DNA of 64,000 bases from Stenopsyche tienmushanensis. Lineage: Eukaryota > Arthropoda > Insecta > Trichoptera > Stenopsychidae. Positions 51,379 to 64,000 of the stretch are shown here, piece after piece; the first letter of the stretch is position 1; every line of letters starts with the position of its first letter. The notes under the pieces were generated by a model that was not told the DNA's origin, searched no databases, and saw nothing but the letters and a program-made list of their open reading frames with translations. The position numbers and the translations under genes are program-made. The stretch lies in NCBI GenBank assembly GCA_008973525.1, contig WACJ01000058.1, positions 1,054,001-1,118,000 of the forward strand. Reading direction: 5' to 3'.

Positions 51379-52036
51379 CACTTAAACCTTTTTTTTTATG
51401 CGGTAAAATCCGTTCCGCGGAAAATCGCACAAAAACAAACTATGACTCACATAGAAAGAGTGAAGATGCGTTCAATGGATTATAAAAACCGCATAACTTT
51501 GAAACAGCTACATAAAATATATCCAAAATCGCATAAAAAAAGTTAAATAGGGCAATTAAAAAATAACATTTTTGGTGACATTTAAAGGACGTCTTGCATC
51601 ATTGGTAATTTTTTAAGGATATCTGACATCTGGTATCTCAAATCTCTCAACGTATGAAGTAAATTAATTTATTAAAACTTGAGATAGCATATCAATCGCG
51701 TTGAAAAAGGTAGTTTCGAGGAAAACGCGTGTAAAGATTTAATTATGATAGGATCGGCCATGTTGCCGCGTCACTAAAATAGCTATAACTCCATAAATAG
51801 TTGGAATTTCGGAAATTCCTTCAAAGAATGTATTCCTAAAAGTCAAAAAATTGGAAAAATGCAACAAAAAAAACGAAATCAATCCAAAAATCTAAACCAG
51901 GATAAACGGCGTGGTCGTAATTCAGCGATAGCAGATGCAATATGATTTACACAGTCCCTCTATGGTACTCTTTATGAAATTAAAAAAAAAAAACTGCTTT
52001 AAAAAAACCGCATAACTTCGAATATGACCGTACATG
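51379..52036 (+). repeat. DNA-transposon-like repeat P1, copy 3
   Basis: Starts CACTTAAACC after a TA at 51377-51378, and shares the gttgaaaaaggtagtttcga, atagctataactcc and cgtggtcgtaattcagcgat blocks with the other P1 copies. More diverged than they are from each other. Confidence 0.7.
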
Positions 52037-53287
52037 TACGCTTAATCGCCATACTTTTAATTTCAAATATAATATTTTTATTTATTTCAAATCAGGATGT
52101 TAAACATTTATTACAAAACAGTTATTTCGTGCTATTATGACTACAGATTAAAAAGTTATCATGATTTATAGGTGAAATTTCGGATATTTTTTCAAAATGT
52201 TAAAGCTATATTTCGACCCCCAAAAAAAATCCCCCTCGCTATTAAATTATTCAGCATAATGCGTCGCGCATTGGGAGAGTTAACAAATTAACAAATAACA
52301 TCGATGCCGGATTATGATCATCTTACGCAGATGTTTCAGCTGAAAAAACTTCAACTTTGCATAAATATTGATGACTTTGATAATTTACTACAACCACACA
52401 ACTGAATGAATTTCATGATGTATCAATATTTACGTCTTATTCATCATGATTTCGACTTTCATGTAGGTTAAGCAATGGCAGACACTTCAAATTCGTTTCA
52501 AGTATTTTTTCCACGAATCCCAAGTAATTAGCCATCTGTCTGAATTGTCTTAAACGGCTTGCAGCATCGAAATAAATTAATACGTGCAGAATTTAAATGG
52601 AATTTTACAGGCGGATCGACGCCATTTTTTTGCTCTTGTTGCGTTTGCACAACTGTTTTATTATGGTCTCTATAAATGGATGCGAGCGCCGGAATGTGTG
52701 TTTGATAAATACACACACTCGAATTGTACAATTGCTTTTTTTTCGTTTTGTTAATTACACATCCACACTTTCTCGGCTCCGCCACAAGAACTGCGTCGGT
52801 GCTGTTGAAATGTTAAGATTTGTCCTTCGTGTCGGTTTTTGTGGACAACGGACGCATCATTCGTATTCCACAATCAAATTTGAGTCGATATTTGGCTTGT
52901 ATTCGACATTTGAATGCACATTTGTGTTTATTGCATCGTAAATTATCGATTGTGAAACATCACGTTTTAGGAATAAAATGGCGCCTAAACATTTGTATAA
53001 TTAAAAAAGTACAAAATTATAGCAATCGTAAATGCATTAACTTCACCAAATCCAAGAGCTATTCATTTGAATTTCAAATTTTCGGACGATAAATAACGTC
53101 GCCTTTGACCTGAACGATGACGTTGAATATGGTGATGAACGAATGACACGCTTGACAAGCATCGGTCTCCTAAGCTTCTATTCATATTGAAGTTTTGCTT
53201 TTAAGTTGATCCTTTTAAGCAACTCCTTTTCTAACTAAAATTTCAATTTGAGGTGGTCATATTTGGGGTCGTTCGGAAGTTACAGCG
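52037..53287. other. Unannotated stretch between repeat P1 and the Mutator-like relic
   Basis: Two overlapping plus-strand openings (52597-52941, 52820-53092) resemble no family I know. No splice context or repeat was found. Confidence 0.25.
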
Positions 53288-53544
53288 TTGAAGAGGCGAG
53301 GGTTTCTTACTTCAGCCCTTTTAATACAAACACTCGAGCTGTTGACCGAGCACCCAAGAGAACTGATTGGTTTATGTCCGATGATACAAAATCCCAAAAT
53401 TTTACGGTTTAGTCATTCTTTGATACGCAAACTCGATAAAAGAAACGAAGGAAGAAATTTGGGCAACTTTCTATCACAATTTTTCTACAGACGCAAAATG
53501 GCACAGGGTTGAAGCTAGAAGAGAACTCAATAATTTCCACCACC

Positions 53545-53860
53545 ATAAGCCACAATTAACAGCAGAAGTTCAAAATTCATTACACCAGTCTATGAAGATT
53601 TATTACGAGATCTGTTGATCAAATGTTTAGGAGCACAAACACAAAATAGCAATGAATCTTTAAATTAATTGATGTGGATTTACGCTCCTATACACTTGCA
53701 TTTTAGCACAAAGAGAATTTTTCTTGTCGCTATTATCTTCAATGAAGGGTTTAATGGCATTTTGAACATTTTAGTTACAATAGAATGTCAAATTGGCCAC
53801 GTAACTCAAGCTTACGCCCATCGTCGTAATGAAACGCGTATCTACCGTTCCGAATGACTT
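53545..53860 (+). mobile_element. Mutator-like (PF20700-type) transposase relic
   Basis: Plus-strand frames give HKPQLTAEVQ, then YEDLLRDLLIKCLGAQTQNS plus NESLN, then IFNEGFNGIL. I recognise the order YEDLS..LLxxCLGG.TQNxNESxN...FNEG as that of arthropod Mutator-like transposase proteins. A stop after NESLN and several shifts show decay. The sequence at 53288-53512 may be an upstream part. The family assignment is from memory. Confidence 0.5.
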
Positions 53861-54239
53861 CACTAAAAAAGCTATAACTGATGCCAGTGAGCAACAATCG
53901 ACTTTGCAAAAATTTTATTAAGAAACTGAAGGTTTACTTTATAGAAAAGACATAGCAAATTAAAGATGAGTCAACATTTTCTTGGTGTTTATTTTTTTCG
54001 TGTAAAAAAAGTCGTGAAATAACACACAAATTCCCAAGAAAAAAAATGTTCAACAAGATGTCAAAAATTTACCTTTCAATATTTTTTAATAATCCCAGCA
54101 TAAAAAGTAATTTGTAATCTGGTAAAAATTTCGCAGTTGTATATTTATTCAGTTCATATAATTTTTTTAAAAAAAAACACGGGATGATCCTCTCAAAGAC
54201 TTTATTCTAAATTAACTACACATGGAAGATAATGGAAAC

Positions 54240-54580
54240 CCACTAAATTAAACAAAAAATGCGTGAGACTCTCGCACAGCAAAAATTGTAAGAGCTGGAA
54301 GATGAAGCTGCCTTTGTGTAATATATAATAAAATAGGCAAGATTACAATGCCTTAATGTGTAGTGTAAAGCGTATTATGTCTATGATCTATGCAATGGAC
54401 ACGGATACTATACAGGTGGTTCTCTGAGTCTGTCGGTCTGAGTTTCACATTTCGTGACGTTCAGCCCAATTTGCCCTACCGTGCCTATAGAAGTTTAACT
54501 TTAAAACCCTTTCTCTTTAAAAGTCTCCTTGGAGATCACCCTCATCCGATAACATATATGGTATCTGCTAGGTTGTGACT
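54240..54580 (+). repeat. Repeat T, copy 2
   Basis: Includes gtgtaatatataataaaata (also at 59116) and caatttgccctaccgtgcct (as 49838). No coding capacity. Confidence 0.5.
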
Positions 54581-56167
54581 ATTATGCTCAAAGACAATAT
54601 TTGAAAAAACCAAGCTTAAACAATATGTTTTAACACTTTTGCTTTTCCATGAAATTTAGAAAAATCAATGGAAGTTTATACGAAAAATTTTTTGAAAGAA
54701 AAGATTGTGTGCCAACAGAATGCTCACCATCAAAGAATGCTATAAATTTAATCCAAAATAAGCACAATCTTATCAACAATTGCCACAATGGAAGGATGTT
54801 GGATAACATTTGGCCTGGCGAACTTGTATGTTGATTGTGTTTAATATTTAATGTTTAAATAATTCATTTTATCAATAAATTTGAATTGTAAATATAATTT
54901 TGGCGCTAATATACCCTATGTTCTAGCGTTATAGATCCTTAAAATTTTGAACAACAATTCGTTATAGATCAAATCTGAAGACTGAATAGCATTGCAACCG
55001 TTGCTGTGTCATCATACAGAGATTTTCCTGATGTTTTTCATATGACAGAGTAGGAAATCGCTGTCAAAACGTTCACATGCAAAATAAAAGATCAATTAAG
55101 AGGCCATTAAAACAATTGCGAGACAAAAGATTTCATATCGCCGGAAGAACGACATCACATTGAAACGCTCCCGCAGATAAAAGGTTAAATGCATGATTAC
55201 GCATTCGCTTAATTAGAAAAACATATGCCTGAATCGACAATTGACTTCATCGACCGAAATGCCATCCTCGACGAGGAAATAAACGCGCTCCGATTTGACA
55301 CAAGTTCAAGATCTCACCAGCGAATTGCTTGGAAGCAGTTTGCAAATCATCGAGTCAATTAAAAAGCGCGTCGTTAATTAATCGGACGTCGCCGGGATCA
55401 ATTGGCGCCTGCTGGAAGCTTTGCATGCTAATTGACATCCGATTATTTTGTTAAATGGACACGTGATGATGGTGTGCTCAAATTTGACCGAATGACTTCA
55501 ATTAGATACCAGAATCGTGAAGCATTGTCATGGATTGCAGTCCAAGTCGTGTTAATGTGTTCAATAGCATTCTATTGCAGTCGTTTTGTGATGCATTCCG
55601 GCGGCGTGCTGATGAAGAATTTTACGGTAAAAAGTATGACACGACCACTATCGCTTAGATCAGAGATTTATATCATGATTTATGGAATTTTATTGACGAT
55701 CATCTCTATCGGAGCTAAAAAATGAAGAATAACTGGTTAATTTACTCTTTGAATAGCAGATAATATTCTATTATAATATGTAAACTTTACAAAAAGACCA
55801 TGAAAAGCTTTATTGTTTGACCATATCCTTAAACTTAAGACGATCTAAGGAATACAATATAAACTTTAAGAACCAATGAAGTTTTGATTCTTGAAAAGAA
55901 CGTAGATTTTGCCAGGAAACTGCTAATTTTTTGATCCAATGAAAGTGGATGCTTGCGTACCAATATATTTCTAGTATGTGACGAAGTATAGTTTAAAAAA
56001 AATTCTTTGAAATAACTGCAAAAAAGTCCCTCGATATGATCACTCAGGTGACCCACTGGGTTCAAGTACTAAAATTTTCTAGCGTCCTAAAGTATTAATA
56101 ATTTTTGAATTTAGGAGGTTTAGGAATAATATATAGTTAAATTTATATTTTTTTACATTACATTTAA

Positions 56168-56650
56168 GGGACGTTTCTGCCTTGTTGGACCTAAAAGAGA
56201 TCGATTTTTTAACTTCTTTTTAAGCGAAAAGTATTAAATATAGAATGTTGATATATAATATGTTAATTAGGCGATCTTTATTGAATATAAAAATATTTTT
56301 TAAAGTTTGACAAATTTTGGTGCACGAGCAATGACATTCTTCATTACGGAAGTCTTAAGTCTTGGACAGTTGATTTGTAGCAAAAAATTATAGCATATTT
56401 TTACTTTGTATAATATTGCGTATAGTTTGACCTATAATTAAAAAAAAATATTGGAAAATAAAAAAATAATGAGCAATCGAAGAAAAATGTATGTTTATAC
56501 CAACATTTTTTGTTCATTAAATAAAAATATTTAAATCTTTTTAAATAATTATAGGTCAAACGATGAAAACGTTTATTGTACATATGCTTGCCAAAATTCA
56601 TAAAGAATGCTCATCTAGGGCGTTTGGGAGCACTTCCATGAGTTTGGAAA
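56168..56650 (-). repeat. MITE-like repeat P2, copy 3 (inverted, truncated)
   Basis: TTAA at 56164-56167 precedes GGGACGTTTCTGCCTTGTTG. The rest is the inverse of the right part of copies 1 and 2. It is truncated where the hAT relic at 56680 begins. The two outer ends together show an inverted terminal repeat of about 24 bp for the family. Confidence 0.7.
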
Positions 56651-56679
56651 AAGTATTTTCGAGCGTCTCCTTTCGTAGT

Positions 56680-57060
56680 AATTTGTTAACTGGTTCAATT
56701 TTCGCAAAGAACAAATAAATATTTCTTTGAGAAACATTCAGATGATTTATCTGTTTGATCGTAATATGATTGATAGCACTAAAGTTTGATTCTACAAGAT
56801 ATAAGCTATTGAATGGTATCAATAAATTGAACATATATATATATTATTTTATCATTGGTTTTCATATCCACCATTGTTAAAACATAGTTTTTAAAAATTT
56901 TTCTTGGAAAGTTGTATGAGTCTCCTCTTGAGGTAAAAGGATTTTCCTTCAAGTTCTAAATATCTTCAAATCATTTTTCCATATCTAATTTAGGTTTGTT
57001 AAGGTGACTACTGATTCTATCAATCTCCTCTGAATTTGCATTCATGAAAGCTACCGCCCA
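56680..57060 (-). mobile_element. hAT (ZBED-like) transposase relic, sister of the copy in Ork1 intron 5
   Basis: The minus strand reads INLLIPFNSLYLVESNFSAI, then NHI, then NIYLFFAKIEP and KLL near 56834-56660, the hAT C-terminal dimerisation block. The upstream part (57050-56930) aligns with 36080-35960. It abuts an inverted MITE copy at 56168-56650. Confidence 0.7.
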
Positions 57061-59039
57061 CTATGAAAGCTTGATCGTCCACAAATTGACCACCACTGGC
57101 TTAGAAAATGAGACCTAGATCAGGTATGATCCCGTTTTTTAACCCTCCTTTTTTCCCTCACCTTGAGATTCAAAAACTTTTCCCAAAAATGTTTTCTCTC
57201 CATTTACATTTTATTTGATTGGCATCGAATGTAGTAGAAACATAATAATGAAGAAAAGTATGCCATAATTTAGATTGATTCCAAAAACTACAAATTAAGT
57301 CTTATCCAAATAAATTTATTCAATGAAATCAACAAAATCATTACCAGCATTTTGATATTTACATTTCTTTAAAGTCCTTATGACGTCCATCAAAGCATGA
57401 ATCTTGGTGTGTCATATCCGATGGGGATCTCCATAGGAGATCTTACATGGGAAATGATTTAGTGTGGTGGTTTCATAAGCAAGACAATTAATTCCACTAA
57501 TTATAAATCAATGGAAAAGTGACCATCACCAAGCCCCGTTGCGCCCGCTAGCGAATACCACACCAGTCTGTACGCGGTCATTACCATGCATACGCTCGCA
57601 ATCTCTCATAATGACATTATTTCACGCGCATATGAACATTAGAAATTGATAATTTAGCGGTCAGATGAAATACATCGGTCGTTACTCTTGAGCGACTATT
57701 GACGAGTTCAAATTTTTGAACCTTGGACAATCATCAATAGGGCGTTCAATGGAAGACGAACCGTCAATTTAGTAGGCCCGAATAAACAGGAAATCTCAGG
57801 ATTTATACACAAAAATCGGCAAGATCCGGCTGGAATTTACCATGGATAAGTCAACCGCAAATCCTTTGATATTTGGCATTTTAGTTCTCATTTGCGTCAT
57901 TGAGACCGCATGTGTTTAGTATCATTTTGATTCGTTAAGCTTACAACGCTCTGCAGAGGAAATAGCAACAAATCCGATTTGCTGAACGATGATATGTATT
58001 TCATTTTGGATTTGCGAATTGAAGCTGAAAAATATATTGATTGTGTATTTTTCGATTATTTAAAGACCAAACATTGACCGATTCTGTTTATTATCATTTA
58101 GCACGTCGGGGTGCGATTTTTTACGATTTGTTGTGATGCAAATCGATGATGAGCTCGTCCAGATTTCATCTGCGATGATTGAATCATCCTCCGACGAATG
58201 ATCCGATCTTTCAGAAAACAAATTAGATCATTCCTCGGGTCGATCGGCGCAAAATTACGTTTCATGAGCGCCATTGATTGGAATAATGTCGATACGTGTA
58301 TTTCATCTACGGAACCGGTTTGGTCCATATCTGTCGCTAAATCACAAAAGGCAAAGCGATAAACATTTTTTATAGTTCTTTTATTGGACCGTCTATTATC
58401 TATTATAAATACCGAAAAAAAAGCCGTTAAGCATTTTGAATCGCTAAATTACGTACTAATCGTACGACGCCCTGCACATACCAAATGAGCATCAAGGACT
58501 CGATTTTGCGTCGGAAATTTGTTTTTGGTCGATTTATCGTATTCAGGACTCATCCTGCGTACTTTTAGATTTTGGAAGTATCCTTGACCGCGATACAGAT
58601 AGTGCTTCCTTCTAAATTTAGACCGCGGAATGAGCGAATAACTCGTTGTGTAATTCGAAATGCTTAATCCCTATTGAGCAATTAGCATATTTTCAATAAC
58701 GCTGTTTTACGCATTGCTCTATCCATTTGCATTGAAAGAGTCGTAGTGATATGCCGTATCAGTGGTTGTCAAATATTACTCAAAAAAATGATTGATATAG
58801 TCAATCTATAAGGAGCTTAAGCTACCATTATGGTATTACAAGCCATTTGGCTATGTAAACGATCATAAACCATTTGAACGTGTAGGCAATTTTGCAGTTA
58901 TGGGAAAGTATTAGGCATGATAGGGTGCATAGTGGTATTAGGCACTCTTTTTTGCTTGCATGAATATGGTTGATGGGAATTACATTTTATGACTCATTTG
59001 CTGCAGATATCTTGATTGCAGCAGTATAATCCAATTTAA
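57061..59039. other. No recognised gene; GC-richer patch
   Basis: 57530-58650 is less AT-rich than its neighbours and has a 76-codon minus-strand opening (58098-58328) without family resemblance. It may be regulatory. Nothing else is seen. Confidence 0.2.
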
Positions 59040-59350
59040 TATAGAAAAAAAAACGCGTTAGATTGTCGCACAGTAGAAGCGAAACTTCTTAGCTGAAAGA
59101 TTGCGCTATGTGTTGTGTAATATATAATAAAATAAGCTTGCTACTGGTCCAGTGGTTGTTTTATGTACAGAGAGACACACACAGTAGAAGCAGTACGGCG
59201 CATGCATATTGCATGCCTATGATGCATGCGACGGAAACGGAGAGACTATAAACGATCCTCTTTCTCTTTCCAACTAACTGCCAGTTGAAGTCGGAGAAAG
59301 AGAAGCATAGCGCTGCGCATGCGCGTAGTCTATGGCCAATGCAATCAAAA
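59040..59350 (+). repeat. Repeat T, copy 3
   Basis: Contains gtgtaatatataataaaata, a palindrome-rich gcatgcatattgcatgc stretch and gatcctctttctctttcc. Aligns with both other T copies. Confidence 0.5.
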
Positions 59351-59515
59351 TACTAGCCCCTTGAATTAAAAATTAAGTCAGATTCAACCTCAAATGACAA
59401 TACATCCATTAAAAGATATGGCACAAAAGTGAGTGAGGAGGCTCATGACAAGCGTAAATGGTAGAACGCGTTGTTGCTGGTTAGAGTTCTCTTATAAGAC
59501 TTTAAGAGCCGTATA

Positions 59516-60031
59516 CACTTGGGTTTGTTTTTATGCAGATCTTTTTCATGCGAACCTATCCATCATTTTTCTACAGAGCACAAAACTTTTTTTATGCGAA
59601 TGCGCATAAAAAAAGCATAGAAAATATAAATCATCCAGATTTAGATGTACGGTATCTCAGATTACTCCACACACTTTAAACTCTTGTTGGAAAGCAGTTT
59701 GGCACGAATGTATTACGGATGGCGAAATAATAAAAACTTCGACATTATCAGCTGAAATCATACTTTGCCAAATCAACTTGGTGGAGAAGGCTTTGAACTC
59801 GCTCGCTCAAATTCTGAACGAGCTTTCAAATTCCAGCGCGCAAACTGCATAAATAAAAAGTATTGGTTAATCTTCGCAAAGTTTTCTTATTTGATTTTTG
59901 CTACATTTCATCGCATTGATTTGAAGTTATGCGGTTTTTAAAAATAACGAAACATATCCCTCGGTTCTCTTTTTTATGCGGATTTTTTATATGCGTGGAA
60001 CGTATCTATCGCATAAAAACAGACCCAAGGG
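59516..60031 (+). mobile_element. 516-bp MITE, longer relative of the one at 9196
   Basis: Starts CACTTGGGTTTGTTTTTATG after TA and ends ATAAAAACAGACCCAAGGG before TA. It shares the same inner text (gaagttatgcggtttttaaa), with about 340 extra internal bases. Confidence 0.75.
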
Positions 60032-63000
60032 TATATGCATTTTAAAATTTAGTATTTTTTGTTTTTTTTTGTTTTAGCAGCTCTGGATCATTTTACCCCA
60101 GTGCAGGATTAGAGATGAATACTTTTCCGATTATCTTGTTTATTTTTTTTGAAGTGGCTTTTAGCAATCCATTTTTATGGGACCATTACCAATCAATTTG
60201 GCATGGTTTTTCATGGCGTATATGTTTTTTTAAAAATGTGGTCGCCAGCCACACTTCCTGTAGATTCGAAACCAAGATGATTGACATACAGGTACTTGTA
60301 CTATTGCTGCTGGTACTCTTGTTTTTATGGCAAAGGGAATTAAATGAAATAGAGTAAGCTTTGTTAAATTTAGTTTACATCCATCAATTGGGATCGTTTA
60401 CTCTTTTAACATAAAATATGTTGGATTTCATTGAAATTCTTCCCCAGATGACCGCTCAAGCGCACAGCGTTGATGCTGTACATGCCCGACAGGCATTCAA
60501 TAATTTTGAAATCAATCTACTTACATTGCTCTTTCGAATATTTAAACAGTATTCTTATGAAAAATAGTGATTGCATGCAACTTTAAATTTATTAAAGCAG
60601 AATTAACATCAATGTTAAACTAATTTAATCTATTAAAACAAGCAACAGCGTTCGCATGACCGAGCAATTTAACATAGCGAAATTCGTATAATTAATATAA
60701 AGTGTCATATACGTGTGTATAAAATAATATTGCAATATTAATAAGATACTTAATGTCTGAAACCATCGCGGTCGTAAATTGCTGGAACGGGATCAAAGTG
60801 TGACGAATAATTGCGCTTACGCCGCGAAGATAATTGAATAGAGCCTTCCAGGCACTGTTTGAGGCAATGATATTTTAAATGCAATCAAATTACATTTTAA
60901 ACACCAAGTAACTAATTTTGCATAACACTTTCACCAGCAAAATGCCTACAATCCTTATTTAATCAAGGACTTGCTTTGCCAACCAAAGGGCGAATCATTT
61001 CCATATATTTCCTGATTTAATTGGGTTCTGACGTACTGTCTATTGTCTTAGCTGTAATTATTTAGCAGATGTTAAGCCTTGAGCCATCGTTCATTACTGG
61101 TTATAATTTATTCAAACTATGTGTACGATATGGGGCTTAATTCAGTGCGACGTTAAGTGAGACATCCGTGAGAATAATTCATATTTTTATATTTTTAAAA
61201 ATAGTTTAATAAGTCATTCATGCCTTGCATAAACATCCATAGCAATTCAATAAAGTGCCCACAATGAATAAAAATGTCAATGGGCAGAAACTATCAAGTC
61301 ATAATATAATTTGGTTACGCTATTATATAATAATTAATATTTAAAATACAGTTTAAATTATTATCTAAGGGTATCAAGGTTTTTCTAAATTTCTGATCAA
61401 AATTATTTGCTGCTCAATATCCATCAAATTATGGATATATATATAGGAATAATTGGAGTGGACTTATTATAACAAGCGCATATTTATTATTAGGTCCTCC
61501 CGAAAGAAACCCATTATTTTCGCACGCTCTCGTTTGAATTCAATTTGTGTCCAAAAATGGCGAAAAAAGATATCAATCGTTTTTTTTTTCTTGTTGTATG
61601 TTTGGTGGAATATAATTAATTTTATTTATTATGAACTTATTTAATCGGGGTGGAGGTTTATTATCGCCAATTAGACACGCTCAAACAAAAACTGCAAAAA
61701 AAACAACTGGATATTTTTAATTGTAGAAGAGGACAAAAACTAAACTGTGAAGTTATGTTACATTCTCCTTTTATTATCGGATTTATCATCTTTAGATTCC
61801 TATTTAGATGTCTAGCGCATGTATTAAAAGACAAAAAATAAACAAAAATATAGATGAAATCATTTGGATTGGTATTTAAAATCGAAATCATCTAGTTTAT
61901 ATAAAAAGGGGATTAAAAAATTGCAGGAGAGGTGGAAATTAATCGACAATGAAAATGATCATATTTCATATTAGATTGTAAAAAATAGATTTCTTTCGGG
62001 ATAACCTAATACATCGCATATAAATATTTTTGGCTATTTTTCATTAACAACTTTGAAAGATATAAAGATTTCATATCAGAAAATTGTAACAAGTTTCGAT
62101 TTTAACGACTCATTTTATGCTCGTTATAACCGAGTTTTGTCTATATATAATTGCCCAATAGCTTATTTTGCAAATAAAGCATGAAATATTAAAGATGGAA
62201 CTGTCACCGATATGAATCGTTAATAAGTAGTCAGATGAAGATGTTTGTTGCATCGCTGTGGTATTTTGTCTTCCTGCTTTCATTGGTGAAAGATCACCAT
62301 TGGCCGATTGGCGACTTTTCAAGTTTTTTTTTTAAATGTCGCATAAAAAATGAGCCTTCACATGATTTGATTGATCGATATGGGGTAGCGATGCGATCCC
62401 GACTCAAAAAAAGTTGTTAATTGTAAAGTCTCCCAAAGATGGATCTCAAAAATGTTAACGAGAGATGATCAATCGTCGCGAACCGGTATCTCCCGATTGC
62501 TTCTCAAGAGCGGAGCCGCCTCTTTCATAACTAATAAGATATTTCATAGAGCGACGCCAAAAAAGAAGGCCCCCTGTAAAAGGAAATAACAGGCAATAAA
62601 TCGATCACCTACATGACCCAAATTCAACAGCCGGTGGCTTGATAAGGAGAAGTGCTAAAATTGCAGACCCAGCTTTTGGAGACCCTGGCAGGCGGATTGT
62701 AGATACTCATGTGCGCGGGAAATTGCTTTTGGCTTAACCGGTTCCAGAACGCAGCTCGTCCAGCACATTGCCTGTGCTCGAGCACCAACAATGGCCCATG
62801 AATATTCTTTCATTGAGCACACCATCATTATGACGTCAATGGACGCCCACCGAGCTCGCGCCATTTGCATGCAAATCGGCAGAACTGTCATACCCACTTG
62901 CATGGCAAGCAATTCGACCATCTCCCATGATCCAATAACATCGTAAACAAAAGATTCAAATCCATGTACGGAAGAAAAGAGGTCATCGTGACGGACGGGA

Positions 63001-63827
63001 CGAGCCAGGGGGTCAATCGATCAATTTCCATCAAATTTCATCTCGTCTCTTGTGGGGTCAAAGACGATCAAAACGCAGCATCAATAGGAGCGAGCGTGTG
63101 CTAAGTCATTGATAAGTGAGCTATTCAGTACTGTCATTCAAAATTTATGAGATCCGACATTCATTATTTATTAGCTTTGTAGAATTCCTGGAGATACCAA
63201 TTGAGTAGAAATTCTGGCCCGAGAAATAATCCATCATCCCGAGAAATACACCGAGGCAATAAATCAAAGCGTGCTACTTGAACAAAATTCGGTTCTGAAT
63301 TATAACATCGATCATCATCATCACATTCATTCTTCTTCGTTTTAATGTTTCAAAATGCATGCTCTATAAACGAATCAATTACAATTCTAAATCTGATGTT
63401 CCAAGAGGGCGTTGATCTATTCTTGAAATAAACAGGTATGAAAATGAGTCAGAGTTTAAGACATCCTAAATTCCAAGCAGTTCTATTAAATGAAGCATTG
63501 ATTTTGTCATTGGCATTCGAGCTAATAATCAGCAAAAATCGAAGCAAAAGAAACGAGCGAGGCTTTGAATATTTAATACAACCTGATGATATGCGATTAT
63601 TCATGAAGATTTGCATGAAACGGGTCAAGGATCAGAAGCAGGTGCAAAAGACGCGCAGATTTCTTCAAAATGAACACTGACGAAATGGATTCATATTTAA
63701 AAAAATATTTAATCCCAAATAGAAAATTATTCTGGAAGCTTAAACAGGAACAAATAAAATCTTCGAATCGTTATTTTTTTAAATTTCTTTTGCAAAACAA
63801 ATTTTGCCTACGGACAAATCATAGACA
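60032..63827. other. No recognised gene; contains one GC-rich open frame
   Basis: Mostly AT-rich and unannotated. 62450-63080 is GC-richer and contains a minus-strand frame open over 63020-62655 (see findings). A 61-codon plus-strand ORF at 62235-62420 begins with a signal-peptide-like MKMFVASLWYFVFLLSLV. Neither is recognised. Confidence 0.2.
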
Positions 63828-63860
63828 TCATCATAGTGCAGCCATAAACAGTCCACTGTA
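63828..63860 (+). repeat. Repeat A start fragment
   Basis: catcatcatagtgcagccat and aacagtccactg match the first 35 bases of repeat A at 15360. It then breaks off into the hAT-associated repeat. Confidence 0.5.
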
Positions 63861-63880
63861 GAAAAGTCATCAGATATTTA

Positions 63881-64000
63881 AATGCTAGTTCGAGTTGATG
63901 AGTTGATGTTGCCGAGACACGGACTAAAACTCGCAATATTCCCGATTTCCCGACAAATTATTTATTTCCGTCGCTGCAGACGAATACTTATATACTATAA
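63881..64000 (-). repeat. Second copy of the 3345-3515 repeat, cut by the window edge
   Basis: Matches 3345-3515 in both flanks but lacks about 40 internal bases. It runs off the end of the window, so its full extent is unknown. Confidence 0.6.

Noticed and set aside
55432..55725. 97-codon plus-strand frame with hydrophobic stretches
   Set aside because: No ATG at its start, no splice context and no family resemblance. Expected by chance at this scale.
1..64000. CRISPR arrays, operons or other bacterial features
   Set aside because: No regularly spaced repeats. The genes have GT-AG introns and a eukaryotic polyadenylation signal.

Overview
The window is AT-rich eukaryotic DNA, almost certainly from an insect. 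Its three protein-coding genes are split by GT-AG introns. One is a two-pore potassium channel whose cytoplasmic tail matches the fly Ork1 type. The rest is packed with insect-style mobile-element debris: mariner, pogo/Tigger, hAT, TTAA-flanked palindromes, a Jockey/R1-like retroelement and tRNA-like SINEs. I cannot name the order or species from sequence alone.

Layout. 1-5500: repeats and transposon relics with no gene. 5545-17368 (minus strand): an 18-exon gene for the DExH RNA helicase DHX57. The reading frame rebuilds to about 1265 residues except for two single-base insertions, one inside the DEVH box. Its larger introns hold a mariner relic (intron 17), a mariner with both ends intact pierced by a truncated non-LTR retroelement (intron 11), a 175-bp MITE (intron 13), two copies of a retroelement-tail-like repeat, and a 71-bp TTAA-flanked palindrome (intron 5). 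17369-23203: divergent spacer between DHX57 and the next gene, containing a three-deep nest of elements (19221-20350). 23204-37652 (plus strand): the Ork1-type K2P channel in 6 coding exons, about 790 residues, with a 9.2-kb first intron full of repeats and a long final exon coding a tail rich in RRxS sites. 39565-41380 (minus strand): the catalytic part of inositol-trisphosphate 3-kinase, convergent with Ork1; its 5' end is not settled. 41381-64000: no confident gene, with a 1.9-kb mariner (45493-47368), several MITE families, hAT and Mutator-like relics, and GC-richer patches that may be regulatory or hold unrecognised exons.

The three genes are not a pathway. DHX57 is an RNA helicase, Ork1 sets potassium leak at the membrane, and IP3 3-kinase converts IP3 to IP4. 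The most informative features of the window are the stratigraphy of the transposons, a repeat family that recurs beside mariner relics, the frameshifts in an otherwise well conserved helicase, and the phosphorylation-site array in the channel tail. Exon boundaries come from reading-frame continuity, splice consensus and remembered family sequence; no database search was run.
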